A DNA stretch of 53,541 bases from Oscillibacter sp. (lineage in GTDB: Bacteria; Bacillota; Clostridia; Oscillospirales; Oscillospiraceae): NCBI GenBank assembly GCA_017937405.1, contig JAGBDS010000026.1:1-53541 (forward strand), in the 5' to 3' direction. The position numbers were made by a program, and so were the translations under genes. Below the pieces are notes generated by a model. It was not told the DNA's origin and ran no database searches. It saw nothing but the letters and a program-made list of their open reading frames with translations. Positions 17,713-24,199 of the stretch are shown here, piece by piece; position 1 is the stretch's first letter, and every line of letters begins with the position of its first letter.

Positions 17713-18711
17713 ATGCAGAGAAAACCGCGAATCTTAGTTGTGGGCAGCTTCGTTATGGACGTCATCGCCACTACGGAGCAACTCCCCCGTTCCGCCCAGA
17801 CTGTCTACGGCAAGTCCTTCCATATGGCGCCTGGCGGCAAGGGCGCCAATCAGGCGCTCCAGTGCGCCCGGCTGGGCGCCGACGTCACTATGATGGGCTG
17901 TATCGGCGACGATCTGTTCGGTGAGCGGCTGCTGGAGCCTCTCAAATCCGCCGGTGTGGATATCAGCCATGTGATGGTGCGCGACGGCGTCACCTCCGGC
18001 GTGGGACACATCACCCTGGAGGTCACGGAACACACCGCCCAGAACCGCATCATCGTTATCCCCGGCGCAAACCGCACTCTGACTGTGGACGAGGTGTCCT
18101 GGCTTCAGGATGAGATCAGTACATATGATATGGTGTTGCTGCAGCTGGAGGTCCCTCTGGAGGTCAACCGGACCGTGGCCCGCTGGGCCAAAGAAGCCGG
18201 CGTGCCCGTGATGCTGAATCCCGCCCCCGCCACTGACCTGGACGACGAACTGCTGCGTTATGTCACCTATCTGACCCCCAACGAGCAGGAGGCCTCCATG
18301 GAAACGGGGCTGCCCCTGTCCTCCGATGAAAACGGCCCCTGCCGCTCCGATCTGCAAAAAATCGCCGCCGCCCTGTGGAGCAAGGGTGTGGAGAACGTCA
18401 TCATCACCTTGGGAAGCAGCGGTTCCGCTGTGGTGCGGGATGACGGCATCCGTTACATCCCCTCCGTCCACATGGACCATGTGGTGGACCCCACCGCCGC
18501 AGGTGATTCCTTTGTGGGCGCGCTGTCCGTGGGACTGACGGCGGGTTTACCTCAGGAGGAGGCTCTGGCCTTTGCCAGCCATACCGCCGCCATCACGGTT
18601 TCCCGCATGGGCGCCATGCCCTCCCTCCCCACTCTGGCGGAGGTTCAGGCGCTGTTAAAAGAGAGGGGCTACCGTGGGTTCGACTCCGCTGCGCTGGATA
18701 TTTTGAAATAA
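17713..18711 (+). CDS. rbsK: Ribokinase (PfkB family)
   Basis: The 332-residue protein has the PfkB N-terminal signature (APGGKGANQALQCARLG) and the C-terminal nucleotide/anion-hole motif DPTAAGDSFVGAL. Ribokinase makes ribose-5-phosphate, which can feed PRPP for the purine genes upstream. It is a little longer than E. coli RbsK (309). The gene stands alone between its own promoter and a strong terminator, with no ribose transporter nearby. Substrates other than ribose (deoxyribose, nucleosides) cannot be ruled out. Confidence 0.8.
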   Translation: MQRKPRILVVGSFVMDVIATTEQLPRSAQTVYGKSFHMAPGGKGANQALQCARLGADVTMMGCIGDDLFGERLLEPLKSAGVDISHVMVRDGVTSGVGHITLEVTEHTAQNRIIVIPGANRTLTVDEVSWLQDEISTYDMVLLQLEVPLEVNRTVARWAKEAGVPVMLNPAPATDLDDELLRYVTYLTPNEQEASMETGLPLSSDENGPCRSDLQKIAAALWSKGVENVIITLGSSGSAVVRDDGIRYIPSVHMDHVVDPTAAGDSFVGALSVGLTAGLPQEEALAFASHTAAITVSRMGAMPSLPTLAEVQALLKERGYRGFDSAALDILK

Positions 18712-18712
18712 T

Positions 18713-18750
18713 ACAACTCCGGGTCATTTTGGCCCGGAGTTGTCCTTTTC
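18713..18750 (+). terminator. Rho-independent terminator of rbsK
   Basis: ACAACTCCGGG and CCCGGAGTTGT form a strong stem (18713-18743) followed by CCTTTTC. Confidence 0.85.
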
Positions 18751-18774
18751 TTCCACCATACTTCGTGGTATGAT
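18746..18774 (+). promoter_or_regulatory. Promoter of the yjdF riboswitch transcript
   Basis: TATGAT at 18769-18774 is a good -10 box; TTTTCT lies 17 bp upstream as a weak -35. A CATAC/GTATG inverted repeat overlaps the -10 region. Confidence 0.55.
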
Positions 18775-18778
18775 GGAT

Positions 18779-18888
18779 GCGCAGAGATAAAAACACGTCC
18801 CGGTTGGTAGTCCGGGAGTGCCTTTTTCGGGGAAAAGGCACAAGTAACCTGCCTCCTTTGGTTGTCCGTTCTCTGTAGGCGCCCCACG
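18779..18888 (+). ncRNA. yjdF-type (azaaromatic-responsive) riboswitch
   Basis: The leader upstream of a DUF2992/YjdF gene folds with a closing pairing of GCAGAGA (18780-18787) with TCTCTGTAGGC (18870-18880), an internal CGTCCCGG/CCGGG hairpin, and a GTGCCTTTTT/AAAAGGCAC hairpin (18819-18842). The AGATAAAAACACGTC and TAACCTGCCTCC segments fit my recollection of the yjdF motif, which binds azaaromatic compounds and sits before yjdF genes. The ribosome site of the gene follows 13 bp after the structure with no terminator, suggesting translational control. Confidence 0.8.
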
Positions 18889-18915
18889 TTTGTAAATGAA
18901 AAGGAGGAAATGCAT

Positions 18916-19329
18916 ATGCATCGTTCCACGCTGACCATCCTGTTTCAGGACCCCTTCTGGATTGGCCTGTATGAGCGGGAGGAGGACGGGCGGTACCAGG
19001 TGTGCCGCATCGTCTTCGGAGCTGAACCACGGGACCAGGAAGTGTACCTGTTCCTGCTGGAACACTGGCGGAAGCTACAGTTCAGCCCCGCCGTGGCGGG
19101 CGGTCTTCCCCCGGAGGCCATCCGCAATCCCAAGCGCAGGCAGCGAGAGGTCCAGCGGGAGACCCGGACCGCCGGGATCGGCACCAAGGCCCAACAAGCC
19201 CTGAAGCTCCAGCAGGAACAGGGAAAGCTAGAGCGAAAGGTCCGGTCGCGGCAGGAAAAAGAGGCCGAGGAGGCCCGGAGATTCCAGCTCCGTCAGGAAA
19301 AGCGGCGGGAGAAGCACAGGGGGCATTGA
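18916..19329 (+). CDS. yjdF: YjdF-family protein (DUF2992)
   Basis: The 137-residue protein matches the DUF2992 family: an N-terminal beta-rich part (LTILFQDPFWIGLYEREEDG) followed by a highly charged, Arg/Lys/Glu/Gln-rich helical tail (about residues 72-137, possibly coiled coil or nucleic-acid binding). The biochemical role of the family is unknown; its riboswitch responds to planar azaaromatic molecules, so a role in dealing with toxic aromatic compounds is suspected. The start at 18916 is 8 bp after AAGGAGG; the ATG 6 bp earlier is too close. Confidence 0.85.
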   Translation: MHRSTLTILFQDPFWIGLYEREEDGRYQVCRIVFGAEPRDQEVYLFLLEHWRKLQFSPAVAGGLPPEAIRNPKRRQREVQRETRTAGIGTKAQQALKLQQEQGKLERKVRSRQEKEAEEARRFQLRQEKRREKHRGH

Positions 19330-19368
19330 GCCTCCTGTGTTTTTGAAGACAAACAGTGAGGTGAGAGG

Positions 19369-19917
19369 ATGCGGCTCGTCTGCTTCGGTGATTCCAATAC
19401 TTACGGCTACGACCCCCGGTCGTTCTTCGGCGGGCGGTATCCAGGCCGCTGGACCGACCTGCTGGCGGAGAGGACCGGGTGGGAAGTCGTAAACCTGGGC
19501 CAGAACGGGCGGGAAATCCCCATTGGAGCCGGAAGTTTGGCCGGGCTGCTGCGGCAGGATGACCTGCTGGTGGTCATGCTGGGCAGCAACGACCTGCTGT
19601 GCCATCCCCGTTTCACCGCCGAAGATGTGACCGTGCGGATGGAGGTATTCTTGAACGGTCTGCCATCCTGCCGTGTCCTGCTGGTATCGCCGCCGCCCAT
19701 GGTCATAGGCGAATGGGTGACAGAGGAGCGGCTTATCCGGGAATCCGCCGCCCTGGCAGAAGCCTACGACGCCCTGGCCCGGCGGCTGGGCATCGGCTTT
19801 GCCAATGCAGGGCAGTGGGGCGTGGAGCTGACCTTTGACGGCGTCCATTTTACCGAAAGCGGGCACCGGGCCTTTGCGATGGGACTTCAGGAGGTACTTT
19901 CATGCAGCTTGGACTGA
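19369..19917 (+). CDS. SGNH/GDSL-family hydrolase
   Basis: The 182-residue protein shows the SGNH blocks: GDSNTYGYDPR with the catalytic Ser (block I), MLGSNDLL (block III) and FDGVHFTESGH with the catalytic Asp and His (block V). The family includes esterases, lipases and arylesterases (TesA-like). No signal peptide is present, so it acts in the cytoplasm. GTGAGGTGAGAGG upstream serves as ribosome site. The 3' end overlaps the next gene by 16 bp, suggesting an operon; whether it is read from the yjdF promoter is unclear. Confidence 0.85.
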   Translation: MRLVCFGDSNTYGYDPRSFFGGRYPGRWTDLLAERTGWEVVNLGQNGREIPIGAGSLAGLLRQDDLLVVMLGSNDLLCHPRFTAEDVTVRMEVFLNGLPSCRVLLVSPPPMVIGEWVTEERLIRESAALAEAYDALARRLGIGFANAGQWGVELTFDGVHFTESGHRAFAMGLQEVLSCSLD

Positions 19918-20408
19918 CGTTTCCCCTCCAGCGAAAGCTGAAGATCAAGTTCGTGCCCTACGGGGCGCTGCTGGAACGCTTATACTGCTGGGACCTCCAC
20001 TGCATCACCCTCTGGGGGCAGGACAGCCTGCTGCTGGTCCACTGTGCCAGCCGGTATACCATCGTTGCCTGCGGCGTCACAGGATTCGACTGGGAAAACC
20101 TGTCCGCCTTCGCCATGGAGCAGATTCGGGCTGGGCTGCTGGACGTCGGGCTGCCGGAACAGACGGTGGCAGATCATCTGAGGGAATCCGGCGCACCGGA
20201 GCTGACCCGCACCCACGGGCGGCGGGAGGTGGCTTTCCTGAACCGGGCCTGGAACGATGTTTTGGCACTGGATTTCACAGTGGATACAGCCACGGTGCGC
20301 CAACCGCTTCTGGAGCAGGCGGTGAACGGTATTCCCTGCCGCTGCGCCGGATTTGAGGGGCGGGAGGCGGCAAAGCAGTTTTTATACCGGTCTTTTCAGC
20401 TAAGATAA
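19902..20408 (+). CDS. DUF6933-like protein of unknown function
   Basis: The 168-residue soluble protein begins QLGLTFPLQRKLKIKF and contains LYCWDLHCITLWGQDSLLLVHCASRYTIV, a pattern I associate with the DUF6933 family (proteins with a short beta-strand-rich N-terminal half). No catalytic motif stands out. It overlaps the hydrolase gene and is followed at once by a terminator. Function unknown. Confidence 0.6.
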   Translation: MQLGLTFPLQRKLKIKFVPYGALLERLYCWDLHCITLWGQDSLLLVHCASRYTIVACGVTGFDWENLSAFAMEQIRAGLLDVGLPEQTVADHLRESGAPELTRTHGRREVAFLNRAWNDVLALDFTVDTATVRQPLLEQAVNGIPCRCAGFEGREAAKQFLYRSFQLR

Positions 20409-20442
20409 ACGCCCTTTCACCGCAGTGAAAGGGCGTTTTTTT
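20409..20442. terminator. Bidirectional terminator
   Basis: ACGCCCTTTCAC and GTGAAAGGGCGT (20409-20436) with seven T residues on the + strand. It serves the DUF6933-like gene and lies at the stop codon of the converging decarboxylase-like gene. Confidence 0.85.
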
Positions 20443-21775
20443 ATTGCAGAACATCCACGGTCTTCACCCCGTAATAGCGGAACAGGGCCAGGGCCTCGGA
20501 GCCGATGACCTCGCCGGAGACGGCGATGGGGATAGCCGGGGGACAGGCTACCGTGGGGGCGCCGCAGACGCGGCCCAGGGTCTTTTCCGCCGGGACCGTC
20601 TCTTGGGGGGCGAACAGGGCTTCCCGGATGGAGCAGGCCCGTACTCCCTTTGCCAGAGGCAGAGGCGTTGGAGGTGCATAGGGTGCATGGTTCTCCCCCA
20701 GAGCAGCCAGCAGGCGGTCAAAGTCCGCCGGGTCGTTTTCCGGGGTAGCCATGAGGACCAGGAAATCCCGGTCGGCGTATTCGCACTCCACGCCGCGGCG
20801 CCGCAGGCGGTCCGCCAGTGCAGTGCCGGGAAGTCCGGCGGGGGCGGCGACGGTCAGCCGCAGCGGGTCGCTGTCCTCCACCCGCCAGCCCCGGGTCGTC
20901 AGAGTCTCCCGCAGGGAGGACAGGCGGTGGACCGTATCCGCCAGGCGGGAGGGATAGCCCTCCGCCAGATAGCTGTTACACAGGTCCAGGGAGGCCATAG
21001 TCAGATAAGACGGGCTGGTGGAGCCGAACAGGGCCATAGCGGCTTTTGCCCGTTCCGCCATACCCGCCGGGACATGTTCGCTGACATGGAGGTACGCACC
21101 GCCGGTCAGCACTGGGAGCGTCTTATGGGCAGAGTCGCAGCACAGGTCCGCCCCCAGGTCCAGCGGATGCCGGGAGGGGGACAGGAACCGCAGGTAGGCG
21201 CCGTGGGCGTTGTCCACCGCCAACAACGTGCCGTGGGCGTGGCAGACCTCCGACATGGCGGCAATATCCGCCATGCCTCCCAGGTAATCCGGGCTGGTGA
21301 GGTAAACGGCGGCAGGCGGCGCGGGCAGAGACGCCAGGGTCTTGTCCAGAGCCTCCGCCAATACCGGACAGCCGCAGAGGGAGCGGCTGTCCCCTTCCGG
21401 CCACAGCCAGACCACCTCAAAATCCAGCAGGGCCGCCGCGCAGACGAAGGCCTTATGAACGTTCCGGGCGGCCACGATGACCGGGGCCGTCCGGTTGGGG
21501 CGGCAGGTCAGGGCCAGGTACAGCATGGCGCGGATACATTGGCTGGAGCCCTCGGTGGAATAGAGGGTCCGGCGGGAGCCGAACAAGGCGGTGGCAGTGG
21601 TCTCGCTCCGGGCGATGATGCCGTCCGCTTCATACAGGGCGTCAGCGCCGTGTACCTCAGTGATGTCCAGGGGCTCGCAGCCCAGAAAGGGCTTGCCCTT
21701 GTGGCCCGGCATATGGAGCCGGGCCGTGTCCGCATCGTTGTAACGGCGCAGGAAGTCATAGATGGGGGTATCCAT
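20441..21775 (-). CDS. PLP-dependent enzyme of the Orn/Lys/Arg decarboxylase family, coupled to scfB
   Basis: The 444-residue protein has the fold-type I decarboxylase pattern: PIYDFLRRYNDADTARLHMPGHKG at the N terminus, the PLP lysine in DSAHKTLPVLTGGAY, and DNAHGAYLRF with the PLP-ring Asp/His. It lacks an N-terminal wing domain, like the Bacillus YaaO/SpeA group. The start is taken at 21775, where ATG overlaps the scfB stop (TGATG), rather than 45 bp upstream. Coupling to the SCIFF maturase suggests common regulation. The substrate (arginine, lysine or ornithine) cannot be decided. Confidence 0.85.
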   Translation of the reverse strand: MDTPIYDFLRRYNDADTARLHMPGHKGKPFLGCEPLDITEVHGADALYEADGIIARSETTATALFGSRRTLYSTEGSSQCIRAMLYLALTCRPNRTAPVIVAARNVHKAFVCAAALLDFEVVWLWPEGDSRSLCGCPVLAEALDKTLASLPAPPAAVYLTSPDYLGGMADIAAMSEVCHAHGTLLAVDNAHGAYLRFLSPSRHPLDLGADLCCDSAHKTLPVLTGGAYLHVSEHVPAGMAERAKAAMALFGSTSPSYLTMASLDLCNSYLAEGYPSRLADTVHRLSSLRETLTTRGWRVEDSDPLRLTVAAPAGLPGTALADRLRRRGVECEYADRDFLVLMATPENDPADFDRLLAALGENHAPYAPPTPLPLAKGVRACSIREALFAPQETVPAEKTLGRVCGAPTVACPPAIPIAVSGEVIGSEALALFRYYGVKTVDVLQ

Positions 21776-23160
21776 CAAGCTTCCCCAGCGGCCTCCGCCG
21801 CCTTCATCATAATGGCGCACTCGATGCGCTTGCGGAACAGCTCACAGCCCGCCTCGTACACGCCCCGGATGGAGCCGGTGGCGTGGAAGGCATTGGCGGC
21901 GCAGCCGCCGGAGCAGTACAGCTTCGCCCAGCAGTCGGCGCACTCGGGCCGGGCGTAGGCATTGCAGGAGCGGAACTCCTCCCGCAGCTTCGTGTTGGTG
22001 ACGCCGTTCCAGATGTCGCCCAGCTTGTAATTTTCCTCACCCACGAACTGGTGGCAGGGATAGAGGTCGCCCCAGGGGGTGACGGCCATGTACTCCGTAC
22101 CGGAGCCGCAGCCGGAGATGCGCTTGTAGACGCAGGGACCGCCGGTCAGGTCCAGCATGTAGTGGTAGAAGGTGATGGGCTTGCCCTCCTTCTCCCGGCG
22201 GAGCATGTCCTTCGCCAAAATCTCATACTGCTCCTTCACGACCTCCAGGTCCTCGGGCGTCAGAGCCGCCGGGTCGTCGGGGGCGCAGACCACCGGCTCC
22301 ATGCTCAGCTCCGTGAAGCCCAGGTCGTCGGCCATGTGGAACAGATCCTTGGTGAAATCCGGGTTGGCGTGGGTGAAGGTGCCCCGCATGTAGTAGTTCT
22401 TGCCGCCCCGGGCCTCCACCAGCTTCTGGAATTTCGGCACGATGCGGTCATAGCTGCCGTTGCCGGCATAGTCCACCCGGGTGCGGTCGTTGATCTCCTT
22501 CCGGCCGTCCAGAGAGAGCACCACGTTGCTCATCTCCCGGTTACAGAAGTCGATGACCTCATCGTCGATGAGCACGCCGTTGGTGGTCAGGGTAAAGCGG
22601 AAGTTCTTTCCCTTCTCCTGCTCAATGCTCCGGGCGTACTCCACCAGGCGCTTCACCACGTCCCAGTTCATCAGCGGCTCGCCGCCGAAAAAGTCCACCT
22701 CCAGGTTCCGGCGGTGGCCGGAGTGGGCCACCAGGAAGTCCAATGCCTGCTTACCTACCTCAAAGCTCATCAGGGCCCGGTCACCGTGGTACTTGCCTTG
22801 GCTGGCGAAGCAGTAGGCGCAGTTGAGGTTGCAGGTGTGGGCCACATGGAGGCACAGGGCCTTCACCACGTCGCCGGAGCGCTCCTTGAAGGTGCCCGCC
22901 ATGTCCGCAAAGGTGTCGGGGGTAAAGAGCTTTCCGGCGTTCTTCAGCGCCTCCACATCGGCGATGCAGTCCCGCAGGTCCTGCTCCGTCACATCGGGGC
23001 GCTGTCCGTATTTTTCCAGCATCGCCGCCACGATCTCGTCCGGGCTGTGGTCCTGAAACATGGCGATGATGTCGTAGGCCACCTCATCCACCACATGGAT
23101 GCCGCCGGAGCAGGTATCCAGCACGATGTTGTAGCCGTTGAGCTGATACTGATGTACCAT
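21775..23160 (-). CDS. scfB: SCIFF peptide maturase (radical SAM, SPASM)
   Basis: The 461-residue enzyme installs thioether cross-links on the SCIFF peptide. The N-terminal part (about residues 1-80) resembles the peptide-recognition (RRE) domain. The radical SAM motif CNLNCAYC follows at about 112-119, and the SPASM domain with many Cys (GCGSGTEY, SCNAYARPECADCWAKLYC) coordinates auxiliary Fe-S clusters. The precursor gene lies 66 bp upstream on the same strand. The stop codon overlaps the start of the decarboxylase-like gene by one base. Acts in the cytoplasm. Confidence 0.93.
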   Translation of the reverse strand: MVHQYQLNGYNIVLDTCSGGIHVVDEVAYDIIAMFQDHSPDEIVAAMLEKYGQRPDVTEQDLRDCIADVEALKNAGKLFTPDTFADMAGTFKERSGDVVKALCLHVAHTCNLNCAYCFASQGKYHGDRALMSFEVGKQALDFLVAHSGHRRNLEVDFFGGEPLMNWDVVKRLVEYARSIEQEKGKNFRFTLTTNGVLIDDEVIDFCNREMSNVVLSLDGRKEINDRTRVDYAGNGSYDRIVPKFQKLVEARGGKNYYMRGTFTHANPDFTKDLFHMADDLGFTELSMEPVVCAPDDPAALTPEDLEVVKEQYEILAKDMLRREKEGKPITFYHYMLDLTGGPCVYKRISGCGSGTEYMAVTPWGDLYPCHQFVGEENYKLGDIWNGVTNTKLREEFRSCNAYARPECADCWAKLYCSGGCAANAFHATGSIRGVYEAGCELFRKRIECAIMMKAAEAAGEA

Positions 23161-23180
23161 AGTTGTTTCTCCTTGTACAG

Positions 23181-23215
23181 AAAAAGTGCCGCCTTAACAG
23201 GCGGCAGCTTTTTGA
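23181..23215 (-). terminator. Hairpin between SCIFF precursor and maturase genes (attenuator)
   Basis: On the minus strand GCTGCCGCC and GGCGGCAC form a stem (about 23188-23208) followed by TTTTT (23185-23181). It would let only part of the transcripts continue into scfB, giving more precursor than enzyme. Confidence 0.7.
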
Positions 23216-23226
23216 TTGGCGATTAC

Positions 23227-23373
23227 TTACTTGTCAGCGTTCTCGCACTTCTGGTTGGCAACGCCGCAGCTGGTCTTGCAAGCGGACTGGCAGGAGGTCT
23301 GGCACTCACCGCAGCCGCCGTTCTTGGCGCTCTCGCACAGAGAACGGGTCTCAAGAGTCTTGATTCTTTCCAT
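23227..23373 (-). CDS. scfA: SCIFF ranthipeptide precursor
   Basis: The 48-residue peptide has the highly conserved SCIFF core GGCGECQTSCQSACKTSC (residues 19-36) and ends VANQKCENADK. Seven Cys are present (13, 21, 24, 28, 32, 36, 43); the six from residue 21 on define the family, and Cys13 lies in the leader. ScfB links Cys to neighbouring residues by thioethers. The SCIFF peptide occurs in nearly all Clostridia and is thought to act in signalling, though its role is unsettled. The start at 23373 has GGAG 9 bp upstream; an in-frame ATG five codons earlier is a less likely start. Confidence 0.95.
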   Translation of the reverse strand: MERIKTLETRSLCESAKNGGCGECQTSCQSACKTSCGVANQKCENADK

Positions 23374-23459
23374 AACACATATCTCCATTCTGTCAGATTT
23401 GGTGTCTTTTCCGGCCATTCCTGCCACATCTCGGACAGATGGCCTGATTATCAGGTAAA

Positions 23460-23488
23460 ATTTTAGCACAGCAGGGGCGGAAAGTCAA
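23460..23488 (-). promoter_or_regulatory. Promoter of the SCIFF operon
   Basis: Read on the minus strand, TTGACT (23488-23483) and TAAAAT (23465-23460) are separated by exactly 17 bp, a near-consensus promoter. The leader to scfA is about 80 nt and contains a TGATAATCA palindrome. Confidence 0.75.
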
Positions 23489-23492
23489 GGAT

Positions 23493-24161
23493 TTACGGCG
23501 TTTCTCCATCCCCGATGTAAGTGAACCTCTGATACGTCACCCCGTCCCGCTCCACCGTCTCGTTCCACATGGAGGCCGGACGCACCCACACGCCCCGCTC
23601 TCCGTACAGTGCCCGGTAGACCACCATGGGCTCCAGGGTTTCGGAGTGCTTGGCGGTATAGAGCACCTCATACTCGTTGCCCTTGAAGTGGCGGTAGCGG
23701 CCGGGGCGGACGGCTTCTTCCTTTTGGCCACTCAAGTGGGCGTTGGTATAGGCCGGGTCGTAGGTGACCTCCGTACCAAACCAGTCCGGCGGCTGGAACG
23801 CGGCGGCTTCCTCTTCCGTCGGGAACTCCACCTCCGCCAGCACCAGGGGCGCCAGGACGCCGCCGAACACGTCCAGCTCGGTGGTATACGGCCCGCAGGG
23901 GATGCGGTAGCGGTCCTTCTCGATGACTGTGCCCTCTGCCTTGGGCAGCAGGCGGCGGTAGGCCGCCGCAGACAGGGGCATTTCCCGCTCCTCCCGGACC
24001 AGCAGCCCCTCCCCCTTACAGGTCAGGATATAGCTGTCGTCCAGCCGGCGGATACGCACCACCGGGGCGGCGGAAAGATAGGCCTGCTCGATACGCTGTT
24101 TCGGATAATCGTCCAGATGCTCCGGCAGACGGAGGACCAGGAATTTCCGCTCGATCTCCAT
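23493..24161 (-). CDS. CYTH domain protein fused to DUF1653
   Basis: The 222-residue protein starts MEIERKFLV, the ExExK signature of CYTH/triphosphate-tunnel enzymes (polyphosphatases, adenylate cyclases), and keeps many charged tunnel residues (RIRRLDD, TCKGEG, EKDRYRI, LAEVEF). From about residue 150 it continues into a second domain, RPGRYRHFKGNEYEVLYTAK...WVRPASMWNE, which is the small DUF1653 family normally found alone. The start at 24161 follows GGAGG by 9 bp. The joint function is unknown; a tripolyphosphatase activity for the first part is the usual expectation for single CYTH proteins. Confidence 0.8.
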   Translation of the reverse strand: MEIERKFLVLRLPEHLDDYPKQRIEQAYLSAAPVVRIRRLDDSYILTCKGEGLLVREEREMPLSAAAYRRLLPKAEGTVIEKDRYRIPCGPYTTELDVFGGVLAPLVLAEVEFPTEEEAAAFQPPDWFGTEVTYDPAYTNAHLSGQKEEAVRPGRYRHFKGNEYEVLYTAKHSETLEPMVVYRALYGERGVWVRPASMWNETVERDGVTYQRFTYIGDGETP

Positions 24162-24199
24162 AGAAGGTTTCCTCCTGTGAAATGCAAGCCTCTCTCCTG

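Noticed and set aside
18779-18888. 6S RNA or other general small RNA
   Set aside because: The segment is too short for 6S RNA and lies directly before a DUF2992 gene, the normal place of the yjdF motif.
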